From Bacillota bacterium (GTDB lineage Bacteria; Bacillota; UBA4882; UBA8346), in assembly GCA_012728785.1 (NCBI GenBank), contig JAAYEK010000034.1:1-53204 (forward strand): a stretch of 53,204 nucleotides of DNA, read 5' to 3'. Made by a program: the position numbers and the translations under genes. Shown piece by piece: positions 42,410 through 52,277 of this stretch (positions are counted from its first letter, which is position 1; each line of letters starts with the position of its first letter). The notes beneath the pieces are model-generated. The model saw only the letters and a list, made by a program, of their open reading frames with translations. It was not told the DNA's origin and ran no database searches.

Positions 42410-44527
42410 TTATGCCCCTTTATAATATTGTTCTTCATCAATCACAAATGAATTAGTTATTAAAACCAAGTTTTCAGCTAAAACATGCATTCTATCGGCT
42501 AAATCCCTAATCTGTTCGGCAAGAGCGGTTTGCTCCTCGGTAGAGGCCAATACTTCCTCACTGGATGCAGCGGTTTCTTCGGAGACGGAACTAATCGTCA
42601 TAATTGAATTCACAGTCATTTCTTTATAATCATTCATTTTTTTAATGGTACTTATCATATCAACATTTCTTTCAATAATACCGTCCATTGCCCCAACAAT
42701 TTCGTCAAATGCATCCCGGGCCGATAAAACCGAGGTCATTTGTTCTTTAACTAACAAGTGGGCTTGATCCGACGAACTAGCCGATGCCACGGTCTGATCA
42801 TGAATTCCAACAATCATGTCATTGATGGTTCTCGCTGCATCCCGTGATTGTCCGGCTAACTTGTTCATTTCCTCAGCGACAATGGCAAATCCGCGCCCTG
42901 CCTCTCCGGCTCTAGCAGCTTCGATAGCCGCATTTAACGCCAACAAGTTAGTCTGTTCGGTAATATCAGAGATCATCCCGGTAACGTTTTGAATCTTCTC
43001 CATACTAATAATGAACTCATTAATGTTCTTGGCGATCATCCCGGCAAGGGCTTCGTTTTCCGTGGCTTTTTGAGTTAAAAGATTAATCGCTTCTTTCGAT
43101 TTGAGGCTCAATTCTTTGGCATGACTGGTAATTTTCTCAACTACATTGGCATTACTCACAACGAAGTCAATTTCATTTGCCAGTTGAGTCATTTGGTTGG
43201 CGGTTTTTTCGGTCTCAATGGTTTGATCCGAGGTCCCCTGGCTGATTTGCTGCATAGCGACGGCGATTGCCTCGGAGGTTTGGACCGACTGGTTGGAGCC
43301 GTCTCTCAAGGCGGCACTCTGCTCTAACAATAATTGAATCGCTTGTTTAGTATTAACGATTAAATTTCCCAAACTGCCGACCATCTGATTAAAGTTATAA
43401 GCCAATTCGCCGATTTCATTCTCTGATTCGATATTAATTCTAGTATTCAAATTCCCTGCGCTAATTGTTTTGGTAGCGTCCCTTAGATGAACTAACGGCT
43501 TGGTAATTCTTCCGGAGATATAGGAACCGACTAAGACTGCCAATCCAAAACTAAAGACTAAAATTAATAAGGAAATAATAAAAGTAACCCTTACCGGTTC
43601 ATAGGCCTCCGAAATCGGAAGTTCCACCATAACCGCCCAGTCCGGGTTTACAAGCGGCACATAACTGATTACAACCGTATGATCATCAATCCCTTTCATA
43701 GTTTCAGCCTTGCTCGCCAGTCGCGAGCCACGGTTGTTCAGGAATTGGGCTACTTTTTCAACTTGGACTAAGTTCTCGCCTTTTAAAACCCGCCCGACAT
43801 CTCTGGCGGCGATTAGGTTGCCCATCCGGTCCACTACATAAGCCTGTCCCTTTTTACCAATTTCCAACGACCCAACTAAATCCCACATAAACTTGAGATT
43901 TACTTCAGCCATGATAATTCCTTTAGTGTTGCCAAAAAAATCGTGGATTGAAACTGCCATGATCATCATCGGTTCAAAAGTGGTATCATCGATATATACT
44001 GAACTGCTATAAGATTTTGCTGATTTTGAGCTTTCAAATACTTCCCGCTTATGATCCTCCATGGCTTTAGTAATCGCCTGTTTTGATAAACGCGATATTT
44101 TACACAACTCTTTACCTTGATGATCTAATAAGAATAATTGTCGAAAAGCCGGTTCAAGCCCAAACAACATTTCAAAAACCAGTTTTTGTTCCTCATAGGT
44201 GGTAGAATCTAGGTCCCCAATTGCAGCCGCTACCTCTAGCTTCCCTAACTTTTCTTGAATATAACTTTTAACAATATTGGCCGCATCTTTAGCGATCAGT
44301 TCCTGTTGATCGGTAACCACTTTCTTGTTGGTCGAAAAGTTGTTGTACATATTTAACGAACCGGTAATAATTAACAAAACAGCGCTCAAGGCTAAAAAAG
44401 CAAGGCCTAAGGTAACCCGTAAACTTATCAAACGTTTGCCTTTTTCAAAAATATCTTTTTTCTTTCCTGACGGAACCTTAAACCCACCTGAAACTTTAGT
44501 CTTGGTTTTAGAGTATTTTTTCTTCAT
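42410..44527 (-). CDS. Methyl-accepting chemotaxis protein
   Basis: A 705-residue transmembrane chemoreceptor. A basic cytoplasmic tail of 35 residues precedes TM1 (about 36-60); a dCache-like sensor spans about 65-315 ([43 protein letters not shown]); TM2 is about 318-340, then HAMP ([27 protein letters not shown]). The signalling domain has the kinase-contact tip [30 protein letters not shown] (about 525-555) and Glu/Gln-rich methylation helices. The ligand is unknown. No che genes are nearby, so it is an orphan receptor. Confidence 0.95.
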   Translation of the reverse strand: MKKKYSKTKTKVSGGFKVPSGKKKDIFEKGKRLISLRVTLGLAFLALSAVLLIITGSLNMYNNFSTNKKVVTDQQELIAKDAANIVKSYIQEKLGKLEVAAAIGDLDSTTYEEQKLVFEMLFGLEPAFRQLFLLDHQGKELCKISRLSKQAITKAMEDHKREVFESSKSAKSYSSSVYIDDTTFEPMMIMAVSIHDFFGNTKGIIMAEVNLKFMWDLVGSLEIGKKGQAYVVDRMGNLIAARDVGRVLKGENLVQVEKVAQFLNNRGSRLASKAETMKGIDDHTVVISYVPLVNPDWAVMVELPISEAYEPVRVTFIISLLILVFSFGLAVLVGSYISGRITKPLVHLRDATKTISAGNLNTRINIESENEIGELAYNFNQMVGSLGNLIVNTKQAIQLLLEQSAALRDGSNQSVQTSEAIAVAMQQISQGTSDQTIETEKTANQMTQLANEIDFVVSNANVVEKITSHAKELSLKSKEAINLLTQKATENEALAGMIAKNINEFIISMEKIQNVTGMISDITEQTNLLALNAAIEAARAGEAGRGFAIVAEEMNKLAGQSRDAARTINDMIVGIHDQTVASASSSDQAHLLVKEQMTSVLSARDAFDEIVGAMDGIIERNVDMISTIKKMNDYKEMTVNSIMTISSVSEETAASSEEVLASTEEQTALAEQIRDLADRMHVLAENLVLITNSFVIDEEQYYKGA

Positions 44528-44570
44528 TTACTTCACTTCCCTTAAAACTTAGTTTAAAACCTGCTTAAGT

Positions 44571-44622
44571 AAAAAAAGAGGTGAGAAAAGACCTTCGTTA
44601 TTCGACCTTATTCACACCTCTT
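44571..44622 (-). terminator. Terminator after substrate-binding protein 1
   Basis: On the minus strand AAGAGGTG...CACCTCTT brackets a partly paired inner loop and is followed by TTTTTTT (44577-44571). It lies about 22 nt past the stop. Confidence 0.75.
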
Positions 44623-44643
44623 CCATCATTGATTATCTAGTTT

Positions 44644-45639
44644 TCATCGGAAAACCTGATCCGCTTGGACTAACAAACCTTCACTTACCTTAAGTCCTAA
44701 TTTTTGAGCTTCCTTATAATTGAGCTCAAAATAACTTTCGGAGGAGATTACCGGGATAGTACCCGCTTGAGTTCCTTTTAAAATTTTATCAGCCAATACT
44801 GCCCCGTTTATACCTGCTTCACTATCCTTAACATTCACTCCGTAAACCGACGAATAACCGTCTAATTCCATTAACACCCCACCCATAGGGATATTATGTT
44901 TCGTCGTATATTTATTCATCACCAGAAAAGCATCGGGATTGATCGTTAATACTTCAGCTATACAAAATAGAGCGTCAAAGTCGGGTTTATTAGCTCGTTT
45001 GCTTAAAAAAGCTTCAACTTCCTTGGCATCGCGTAAAGGCGATTCAATAATGGTAATGCCTGCGCTTTTTGCAGCCGGTCGTAATGCCTCCAATTGGGGG
45101 TAACACACCGGCAAATCCGGATGATATGGTAACCAATATGTTTTGGCCTCAGGAACCAATTGTTGCATGATGTCAAAACGCTTGAGCGCCAGATCCGGAC
45201 CAGGATAACGGACACCGGTGATATTGCCGCCCGGTTCACGGATGCTGTTAATCAAGTCCGAATTCTCAATGTTGGTAACCGCGAAAACCACCGGGATATT
45301 AGTTCCAGCAGTGGCTTTTTTTGCTCCCAAGGCAGCCTCGGTTGGATAACAAAAAATAAGGTCAACCTTGTCTTCCACAAACTGTTTACTAATCCGATCA
45401 ATACCTTCCATATAATCTACAGGCGTTTGCACATCATAGGTAATATTTTCCCCTTCGATGTAGCCTAACTCAGCCATTTTCTCCTTAAAACCCTCACTTA
45501 CAACAGCCATAAAATCGATTCCGTTCAAGATACCGACACGATAAACCTTTTTCTCACCACAACCGCTAAAGAATATACCCACCATAACGAAGAAAGATAA
45601 AACCAGAATGATTCGCCGAAATCCAATCTGTTTTTTCAT
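44644..45639 (-). CDS. ABC substrate-binding lipoprotein (PF04392/DUF534 type), copy 1
   Basis: A 331-residue lipoprotein (lipobox FFSGC, Cys27) of the family that includes TrpX-like amino-acid and other substrate binders. Two Rossmann-like lobes: YRVGILNGIDFMAVVSEGFKEKMAELGYIEGENITYDVQ and KVDLIFCYPTEAALGAKKATAGTNIPVVFAVTN, then GGNITGVRYPG. It is very similar to the next gene over the whole length, a tandem duplication. No permease or ATPase gene is next to either copy. GGGAGG precedes the ATG. The substrate is not predictable. Confidence 0.88.
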   Translation of the reverse strand: MKKQIGFRRIILVLSFFVMVGIFFSGCGEKKVYRVGILNGIDFMAVVSEGFKEKMAELGYIEGENITYDVQTPVDYMEGIDRISKQFVEDKVDLIFCYPTEAALGAKKATAGTNIPVVFAVTNIENSDLINSIREPGGNITGVRYPGPDLALKRFDIMQQLVPEAKTYWLPYHPDLPVCYPQLEALRPAAKSAGITIIESPLRDAKEVEAFLSKRANKPDFDALFCIAEVLTINPDAFLVMNKYTTKHNIPMGGVLMELDGYSSVYGVNVKDSEAGINGAVLADKILKGTQAGTIPVISSESYFELNYKEAQKLGLKVSEGLLVQADQVFR

Positions 45640-45710
45640 ACTTTTTAACCTCCCTTGTTATTCTCTGTACCTGAGTTTTTTATTTTGGATACTATATTAA
45701 CTGATGAGAT

Positions 45711-45725
45711 TATTATAATTATCGG
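45711..45725 (-). promoter_or_regulatory. Shared upstream element of the tandem binding-protein genes, copy 1
   Basis: The minus-strand text CCGATAATTATAATA (with TATAAT at 45712-45717) recurs as TCGATAATTATAATA upstream of copy 2 (47093-47107). It is a likely -10 region that was duplicated with the gene; neither copy has a good -35 box, so an activator may be needed. Confidence 0.35.
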
Positions 45726-45854
45726 AAAATAAAACTAGAGCTTTAGAGCTTTGTTAAATTTTTCTTACAATTATAGATTGAACAACTAAAAATTGTATTG
45801 TAAGGTAACAAGTCTTGGTTGATACCCCATCGACTGATTTCACTAAATTAAAAC

Positions 45855-45885
45855 AAAAACCGGAGCCTAAAAAGCTCCGGTATTC
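45855..45885 (-). terminator. Terminator after substrate-binding protein 2
   Basis: ACCGGAGC (45859-45866) and GCTCCGGT (45874-45881) form an 8-bp stem; on the minus strand TTTTTGTTTT follows. It separates the two copies into different transcripts. The remaining bases of 45640-45957 hold a duplicated 3' flank and the copy 1 promoter region. Confidence 0.85.
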
Positions 45886-45957
45886 AATAAACGTTTGAGA
45901 TTAATTGTAAACTTTCTCCGCCAACTATTTCCTCTTCCATCATTGATTATCTAGTTT

Positions 45958-46983
45958 TTATCGGATAACCCTATCGGCTTGGACTAGCAAACCCTCACTT
46001 ACATTAAGTCCTAGTTTTTTAGCTTCCTTATAATTGAGCTCAAAAAAACTCTCGGAGGAGATGACCGGGATAGTACCCGCTTGAGTTCCTTTTAAAATTT
46101 TATCCGCCAATACCGCCCCGTTTATACCTGCATCACTGTTCTTAATAGTCACTCCGTAAACCGATGAATAACCATCTACTTCCATTAGTGCGCCGCCCAT
46201 GGGGATTTTAAATTTACTCGTATATTTGTTCATCACCAGAAAAACATCCGGTTGAATCGTTAAGATCTCAGCTATACAAAATAACGCATCGAAATCGGGT
46301 TTTTCAGCACGTTGCTTTAAAAAAGCTTCAACTTCAGCGGCGTTACGCAGAGGTGATTCAATTAAAGTAATACCTGCTTCTTTTGCAACAGGGCGTAATA
46401 CTTCCAATTGGGGGTAACATACCGGCAGATCCAAATAATATGGCAACCAATATATTTTAGCTTCAGGCACCAATTGTTGCATAATATTAAAACGTTTGAT
46501 CGCCAGATCCGGACCGGGATAGCGGACACCGGTGATATTACCGCCCGGTTCGCGAATGCTGTTAATCAAGTCCGAATTCTCAATGTTGGTAAACGCAAAG
46601 ACCACCGGGATATTAGTCCCTGCAGTCGCTTCTTTTGCTCCTAAGGCAGCCTCGGTTGGATAACAAAAAATCAGATCAACCTTATCTTCCACAAACTGTT
46701 TGCTGATCCGATCAATATCTTCCATGTAATTTACAGGCATTTGCACATCATAGGTAATGTTTTCCCCTTCGATGTATCCTAACTCAGTCATTTTCTCCTT
46801 AAAAGCTTTGCCCACAGTAGCCATATTCTTGACTCCGGACAAGATCCCGACACGATACACTTTCTTTTCGCCACAACCGCTAAATAATGTGCCTACCATA
46901 ATAAACAACGCTAAAACTAGAAATACTCGCCCAAACAATAAACTTCTTTTGCGACTATTCTTTTTCAAACTCATTCCTACCAT
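45958..46983 (-). CDS. ABC substrate-binding lipoprotein (PF04392/DUF534 type), copy 2
   Basis: A 341-residue paralogue of the preceding entry, with lipobox TLFSGC and the same lobes (YRVGILSGVKNMATVGKAFKEKMTELGYIEGENITYDVQ). Most differences are conservative; a few lie in the likely ligand cleft (GVKNMATVG versus GIDFMAVVS), so the two may prefer different ligands. The start is set at the ATG at 46983, seven bases after AGGAGG; the TTG at 46989 touches that site. The 27 bases after the stop (CTCTTCCATCATTGATTATC...) are nearly identical in both copies. Confidence 0.88.
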   Translation of the reverse strand: MVGMSLKKNSRKRSLLFGRVFLVLALFIMVGTLFSGCGEKKVYRVGILSGVKNMATVGKAFKEKMTELGYIEGENITYDVQMPVNYMEDIDRISKQFVEDKVDLIFCYPTEAALGAKEATAGTNIPVVFAFTNIENSDLINSIREPGGNITGVRYPGPDLAIKRFNIMQQLVPEAKIYWLPYYLDLPVCYPQLEVLRPVAKEAGITLIESPLRNAAEVEAFLKQRAEKPDFDALFCIAEILTIQPDVFLVMNKYTSKFKIPMGGALMEVDGYSSVYGVTIKNSDAGINGAVLADKILKGTQAGTIPVISSESFFELNYKEAKKLGLNVSEGLLVQADRVIR

Positions 46984-47092
46984 TTTCAAGCCTCCTTTTT
47001 ATCGTCCTTGACTGCCAGTACTACTTGAAACTTAATAATCCAACAAAAAAAGACAGACTAAAACATTGTAATTGCTGCCAAAAATATTACAC

Positions 47093-47107
47093 TATTATAA
47101 TTATCGA
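47093..47107 (-). promoter_or_regulatory. Shared upstream element of the tandem binding-protein genes, copy 2
   Basis: TCGATAATTATAATA on the minus strand, with TATAAT at 47094-47099, matches the element at 45711-45725. It lies about 110 nt before the start codon. Confidence 0.35.
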
Positions 47108-47171
47108 CATGGATGTGAAATTTAATTATATTTTTCTGTTAAATCGATTCGATTTTCTAACAGGGGATATT

Positions 47172-48170
47172 TTAAGCTTTCCTTCTCCGGCGATTGTTGT
47201 CAACCCGTTTCAAGGTCGAATCCAAAATCTTCTTAATTAAATCGCCGTAATCAAGGCCCGCCAAGCCAGCTAAAATTGGTAGATCCGAATGTTTGGGATT
47301 TAACCCGGCCAAAGGATTTACTTCAATAAAATTGGGGACCCCGGCTCCATCAAGTTTTAAATCAACCCGTCCGGCGTCACGGCAACCCAAACCCCGCCAG
47401 GCTTTTAAAGCGACTGCAGCGCAACTTTGGGCAATTTCGCCGTTTACTAGCCGATATTCGACTAAGCGTTGATAGTTTTCTTTATTATGATAAGAATAGA
47501 CACCTGTTTCGGCATTTTCTTTTAAGAGCACTTCCATAACTCCAATGACGGCTGCTTCGTTTCCGGAGCCGATGATCCCCACGGTAAACTCCCGGCCCGG
47601 CAGATACCCCTCGACCAAGACAGGTTGTCGAAAGGTCCTCAGCAGATGAAGGCAGACTGATTTCAATTCTTGATAACTAGTTATTTTTGAAGTTTCGGCA
47701 ATCCCTTTACTAGTCCCTTCGGCCACAGGTTTAACGAACAGAGGCAGGGGCAGGTTCACCTCTTCTATTTGCGCTTCATTCTCAACCACGCAAAACTCCG
47801 GAGTCGGAACCTGTAAATCCCGGATTACCCTCTTAGTCATGGCTTTATGCAAAGTAAGGGCTAATACCAAAGGATCGGAAAAGGTATAAGCTATCCGGTA
47901 AGCATCTAACACTGCCGGAATTTGGGCCTCCCTGCCAAATCCGTACATTCCCTCGGCAATATTAAATACCAGATCCCAACGTTCACCAGCTGCCAACTTC
48001 TTAATTAAACTTTTAACATTTCCGATTCGTTCCGGTGTATGCTTGAAATGCCGGAGAACGGACTCAATGGTTTCAATTGTTTCAGCCTTATCAAATTCAG
48101 CGGTTTCTTCCTCGCCATATCCTTCAGCTAGGTATTGGTCACGGAGATCATAGGTAATACCGATTTTCAT
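47172..48170 (-). CDS. ATP-grasp ligase of the D-alanine-D-alanine ligase type
   Basis: A 332-residue ATP-grasp enzyme. The N-terminal domain contains DLVFNIAEGMYGFGREAQIPAVLDAY (the Ddl-like N-I-A-E-G-x-x-G block, where classical Ddl has HGxxGEDG), the central ATP site shows PLFVKPVAEGTSKGI and VLVEGYLPGREFTVGI, and the metal-binding end is RVDLKLDGAGVPNFIEVNPLAGLNP. Members with this N-terminal motif are often not cell-wall Ddl enzymes and join other amino acids. It overlaps kamA by 4 nt (ATGA), so the two products should act in one pathway, possibly on beta-lysine. Confidence 0.85.
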   Translation of the reverse strand: MKIGITYDLRDQYLAEGYGEEETAEFDKAETIETIESVLRHFKHTPERIGNVKSLIKKLAAGERWDLVFNIAEGMYGFGREAQIPAVLDAYRIAYTFSDPLVLALTLHKAMTKRVIRDLQVPTPEFCVVENEAQIEEVNLPLPLFVKPVAEGTSKGIAETSKITSYQELKSVCLHLLRTFRQPVLVEGYLPGREFTVGIIGSGNEAAVIGVMEVLLKENAETGVYSYHNKENYQRLVEYRLVNGEIAQSCAAVALKAWRGLGCRDAGRVDLKLDGAGVPNFIEVNPLAGLNPKHSDLPILAGLAGLDYGDLIKKILDSTLKRVDNNRRRRKA

Positions 48171-49387
48171 CTGGCAATCTCCTTAAGGGTTAATCCATCA
48201 TTATAATGATAGGTTAATCCCTGAAAATTCTTTAGCACAACACCGTTCTCATCCCGGCCTTGATAATAATCGGGAATTAACGGCACTTTTCCGCCTCCGC
48301 CGGGAGCATCGATTACAAAAGTAGGAACAGCATATCCACTGGTAAAACCGCGCAAACCTTCAATAATTTCCAGACCCTTAGCAACCGGAGTCCGGAAATG
48401 TGAAGAACCCAAAATCTGGTCGCATTGATATAAATAGTAAGGTCGGACCCGGATCTTTAATAAACCTTGCATCAGATGACGCATGGTATCAACATTATCA
48501 TTAATATCTTTTAACAAAACAGTCTGGCTCCCGAGGGGAACCCCGGCATCCGCCAAAGCTTTACACACATGACTAACTTCCGGTGTCAACTCATCGGGAT
48601 GAGTAAAATGAATACTCATATATAAAGGATGATATCTTTTTAAAATCCTTAGCAAACTTGGCGTAATCCGCTGGGGCAGCACAACCGGTATTTTGGTCCC
48701 AATTCGGACTATCTCCAAATGGGGAATCAAGCGTAATCTTGATAACAACCAGTCTAGTTTCAAATCGGGAAGGGTAAGCGGATCGCCGCCGGAGATCACT
48801 ACGTCCCGAATGTTGGGATTGGCTTTTATATAAGCCAATCCCTCCTCCCATACGGCCAGATCCAGCTTATATCGTTTATTGTTGCCGATCACCCGGGAAC
48901 GGGTACAATAGCGGCAGCTTACGGAACACCAGTTTGAAACTAAAAATAATACCCGATCCGGATAGCGATGCACTATCGCCCGGACGGGCCGATGTTTTTC
49001 TTCTCCCAATGGGTCGTCGGCTTCAAAGGGAGAATAGTTATATTCAGCTTTAACGGGAACAACGGAACGCCTAATCGGCTGTAAAGGGTCGTCGGGGTCA
49101 AGTAAACTTGCATAGTAGGGAGTGATTTTCAAGGGAGGAGTAATTTTCAAGTAATTCTGAACGGACAGTTCATTTTCGGTTAGTTTAATTATTTCGCCAA
49201 GACGTTCAAAGGAGTCAATGGAATGTTTGATTTGCCAATGCCAATCATTCCAATCGGCTTGCGTAGCGTGGGGGAAATAACATTTCCGAAAACGATGGGC
49301 CCGTTCGCTGATGGGTACAGTTAACTTGGGGAGAGGTTTTAGCCCGGCTTCATCAGAAGCGCTTTCGCTAATTTGTTCCATATTCAA
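48167..49387 (-). CDS. kamA: Lysine 2,3-aminomutase family enzyme
   Basis: Converts L-lysine to beta-lysine with a radical SAM cluster and PLP. The 406-residue protein has the cluster motif CSVSCRYC (Cys154, Cys158, Cys161), ISGGDPL, the substrate Asp in YYLYQCDQILG, the second substrate Asp in TFVIDAPGGGGK and the PLP Lys in the same PGGGGKVPLIPDY stretch. These match genuine aminomutases rather than EF-P-specific EpmB, which is shorter. The start is a TTG after AGAAGG, or the ATG six bases later. There is no AblB acetyltransferase gene; an ATP-grasp gene is coupled instead. Confidence 0.92.
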   Translation of the reverse strand: MNMEQISESASDEAGLKPLPKLTVPISERAHRFRKCYFPHATQADWNDWHWQIKHSIDSFERLGEIIKLTENELSVQNYLKITPPLKITPYYASLLDPDDPLQPIRRSVVPVKAEYNYSPFEADDPLGEEKHRPVRAIVHRYPDRVLFLVSNWCSVSCRYCTRSRVIGNNKRYKLDLAVWEEGLAYIKANPNIRDVVISGGDPLTLPDLKLDWLLSRLRLIPHLEIVRIGTKIPVVLPQRITPSLLRILKRYHPLYMSIHFTHPDELTPEVSHVCKALADAGVPLGSQTVLLKDINDNVDTMRHLMQGLLKIRVRPYYLYQCDQILGSSHFRTPVAKGLEIIEGLRGFTSGYAVPTFVIDAPGGGGKVPLIPDYYQGRDENGVVLKNFQGLTYHYNDGLTLKEIAR

Positions 49388-49586
49388 CTAAACCTTCTTT
49401 TTTACCAGCTTATAGCTGTTTTATTTGTAATAATTATAGTTTAGCGCAATACAACTGTCAAACAAGATTTTTGGTATTTTCGCAATTGTAATAATCTTAG
49501 TTTTTACACTAAAATAGCCCCTTCCAAGTTCGTTTTAATTTACTGATAAATATATCGTCCAAAACATAGCAAGCTTAAGTATTTTT

Positions 49587-50801
49587 TTAAACAATTCTCC
49601 GCCGTAACACCGTCCCTTTAGGAACCTCCGCTGTATAAGGTAGATATACTTGGTAGCCGTTATGGGCTTCACGGATCGGTGAACCTTGGGAATCCGTCAT
49701 CCGGCTCAGATCTAAATCTATCGTATCATTGGGCAATAATAATTCTACTTGGTCATCACCACTTAGCCGGTTACGAACTCCCACTAAAATGCGTTTTTCG
49801 ATCCGGTCATATTCTAAAACCGTTCCCGCTAAATCATGAGTTTGGATATATTTGACTCCAGGATTAGTTTCATTTATTTTCTGATCTTGAAAGTAAAAAC
49901 CAGTCGTATAACCCCGGTAGGATATCTTCTCCAGTTCTGCCACCCACTCCGGAAGGCATTGATAATGATCCGAGTCCTTCAAGTAAGCATCCAGCGCCCA
50001 CCGATAAGCTCGAGTGACCACTGCTACGTAATAAGCGGACTTCATCCGGCCTTCCACTTTCAAGCTGGTAACCCCCGATTTTAACACTTCGGGCAAATAC
50101 TCGATCATACAAAGATCTTTCGAACTCAACAAGTAACTATAATTATCGTCCTCCTCCACAATCAGTGGCGAATTAGGCCGAGTCGATTCCACCAGCCGGT
50201 ACTCCCAGCGGCAAGGCTGGGTACAGTCCCCTTGGTTGGAACTGCGCCGATTCCTAAATGCCGAAAGGTAACACCGGCCGGAGTATGCCATACACATGGC
50301 GCCGTGAATGAATAGTTCCACTTCCACCTCCGGAACTTCGCCGGCGATCTCCCCAATCTCCGCAAGAGTAAGTTCCCGAGCCAACACAACCCTTTCCACT
50401 CCTTGATTTTTCCAAAACCTAACCGCCGCTGCATTGGTGGTATTGGCCTGAGTGCTGAGGTGGATCGGGATTCCGGGTTGAATTTTTTTAACCGTTTCCA
50501 GAACTCCGGGGTCGCTAATGATTAAACCGTCAATCTTCAAGTCGGCCAAGTTATTGACTGTCTTAGCGACTTTATCCAGATCCCGGTTTCGGGCAAAGAT
50601 ATTCAAAGCCCCATAAACCTTGACCCCTTTTTGATGGGCTTCTTTGGTCCCAAGCTCCAAGTCCTCCATGCTAAACTCGGCCTGCTTGGCTCTTAAGCTC
50701 AGACCTGCCACTCCCACATATACCGCGTCTGCGCCATAAAGTACCGCAGTACGCAATTTTTCCAAATTTCCGGCGGGGATTAATAGTTCGGGACGGGACA
50801 T
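49587..50801 (-). CDS. Peptidase U32 family protein (TrhP/YegQ-like)
   Basis: A 404-residue protein of the U32 group, several of which work in tRNA or ubiquinone hydroxylation rather than as proteases. It has the N-terminal PELLIPAGNLEKLRTAVLYGADAVYVG (TIM-barrel start), the LSTQANTTN and VVLARELTLAEI blocks, and the family Cys region FIHGAMCMAYSGRCYLSAFRNRRSSNQGDCTQPCRW, followed by SSKDLCMIEYLPEVLKSGVTSLKVEGRMKSAYYVA. The order matches TrhP, which forms 5-hydroxyuridine in tRNA. I use the ATG at 50801 with GGAGG six bases upstream; the tracked start is 20 codons earlier. Confidence 0.88.
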   Translation of the reverse strand: MSRPELLIPAGNLEKLRTAVLYGADAVYVGVAGLSLRAKQAEFSMEDLELGTKEAHQKGVKVYGALNIFARNRDLDKVAKTVNNLADLKIDGLIISDPGVLETVKKIQPGIPIHLSTQANTTNAAAVRFWKNQGVERVVLARELTLAEIGEIAGEVPEVEVELFIHGAMCMAYSGRCYLSAFRNRRSSNQGDCTQPCRWEYRLVESTRPNSPLIVEEDDNYSYLLSSKDLCMIEYLPEVLKSGVTSLKVEGRMKSAYYVAVVTRAYRWALDAYLKDSDHYQCLPEWVAELEKISYRGYTTGFYFQDQKINETNPGVKYIQTHDLAGTVLEYDRIEKRILVGVRNRLSGDDQVELLLPNDTIDLDLSRMTDSQGSPIREAHNGYQVYLPYTAEVPKGTVLRRRIV

Positions 50802-50903
50802 GAAAACCTCCGGGTTTTTGTTGAAAGTTTGGATCGTTAACTCGCTTTCTAAATTGACCATCTCACAACTTATAGTTCAACTTATAGTTGTACATTGTAA
50901 ATT

Positions 50904-52277
50904 TTACATTGAACTAATAGGCTTCATTGTTTCATTGTGTTTCCGGTCCAATTGCTTTAACTCAAAATAAAGCCAGATGCCGGTAATCATCGAAGATCCA
51001 AAATCTGCTACTGGACCGGCGTAGTAAACACCATTTAATCCGAAAAAACGGGGTAAAATCAACAAAGCGGGGATTAAGAGCAAGACTTGCCGGGAAAGGC
51101 TCAAGATCATCGCTTGTTGGGGTTTGCCTACAGCCTGAAAGTAATTGGAGCTAATAATCTGAAAACCGATAATCGGAAGCATCATCAAATTAATCTGCAT
51201 CGCCCTTGACGAAACCTTAATCAATTCCGGATCTTGTTTGCTAAACAGACTGACTAAGCTTTCCGGAAATAGGCGGATCATGGTGAAACCAAGTAACACC
51301 ACCAGGGTAGCGGCGACAATCGCCAACTTCAAAGTCTTTTTAACCCGGTCGAACTTTTCGGCCCCATAGTTGTACCCGATAATCGGCTGCGCCCCCTGGT
51401 TAATCCCGAAGAGGGGCATCAAAAAAAACATGGCGATACTGTTGACTATTCCCATGGCGGAGATCGCCAGGTCTCCGCCATAACGGAGTAGACTAGTATT
51501 TAGTATCACCCCGATTACACTGGCAGCCATTTGCATCATAAACGGGGCGGAACCAATGGCCGTAATCTGCCGGATCACGTCTAGCTTTAATTTTAAATTA
51601 CGGATCTGAATCCTAAGATGACTCCTTTTACCGATAAAATAGGAGAGTACCCAGGCCGCCGAAGCGGCTTGAGAGATAATCGTAGCCCAAGCAGCTCCCT
51701 TAACCCCCCAACCCAAAACAAAGATGAAGATTGGATCTAAAATAGTGTTCGCAACCGCTCCCAATAACATGGTGGCCATGGCGATCTTCGGATTTCCCTC
51801 CGCCCGGATGAAATGGTTCATTCCAAAGCCGATAGACATGAAAACCTCGCCCAGTAAAATAATTTTCATATAATCGCGGGCATAAGGCAACACTTCAGCG
51901 CTGGCCCCAAAGAACAACAATAATGGGTCGAGAAAGATCAGACCCAAGGTAGTAACTGTTAAGGCGATCCCGATCAGACAGACCATAGCATTGCCGATGA
52001 TCAACTCCGCCTCCTCTTTACGCTGCTCCCCAAGGCGAATTGAGATTAAAGCAGTGGCCCCCAGACCGATTAACATTGCCAAGGCCATCATTACGGTCAT
52101 CACTGGAAAAGCGATGGTTAGCCCGGCAATCCCCATTCGGCCCACTCCTTGGCCGATAAAGATCCGGTCCACCACGTTATATAAAGCGTTAACCACCATT
52201 CCGGTAATAGCTGGAATGGAGAATTTAAGCAGTAACTTCGAAATTCTTGCTTCACCCAATTGTTTGGTATGTTCCAT
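50904..52277 (-). CDS. MATE family efflux transporter
   Basis: A 457-residue exporter with twelve predicted membrane helices in two similar halves. The family pattern is visible: ISKLLLKFSIPAITGMVVNALYNVVDRIFIG at the start, MNHFIRAEGNPKIAMATMLLGAVANTILDPIFIF in the first half and the QGAQPIIGYNYGAEKFDRVKK block in the second. Such pumps export cationic drugs or metabolites using Na+ or H+. AGGAGC precedes the ATG. No regulator is adjacent. A repeat tract (AACTTATAGTTC-AACTTATAGTTG) lies just past its stop (about 50869-50892). Confidence 0.93.
   Translation of the reverse strand: MEHTKQLGEARISKLLLKFSIPAITGMVVNALYNVVDRIFIGQGVGRMGIAGLTIAFPVMTVMMALAMLIGLGATALISIRLGEQRKEEAELIIGNAMVCLIGIALTVTTLGLIFLDPLLLFFGASAEVLPYARDYMKIILLGEVFMSIGFGMNHFIRAEGNPKIAMATMLLGAVANTILDPIFIFVLGWGVKGAAWATIISQAASAAWVLSYFIGKRSHLRIQIRNLKLKLDVIRQITAIGSAPFMMQMAASVIGVILNTSLLRYGGDLAISAMGIVNSIAMFFLMPLFGINQGAQPIIGYNYGAEKFDRVKKTLKLAIVAATLVVLLGFTMIRLFPESLVSLFSKQDPELIKVSSRAMQINLMMLPIIGFQIISSNYFQAVGKPQQAMILSLSRQVLLLIPALLILPRFFGLNGVYYAGPVADFGSSMITGIWLYFELKQLDRKHNETMKPISSM

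Noticed and set aside
42180-42423. About 80-codon open plus frame ending ...[24 protein letters not shown]
   Set aside because: It lacks a start codon with ribosome site, runs through a bidirectional terminator and ends inside the chemoreceptor gene; most likely chance.
44644-46983. Second copy as an assembly duplicate
   Set aside because: The copies differ throughout at nucleotide and protein level and have different N-termini and leaders, so they are real paralogues.
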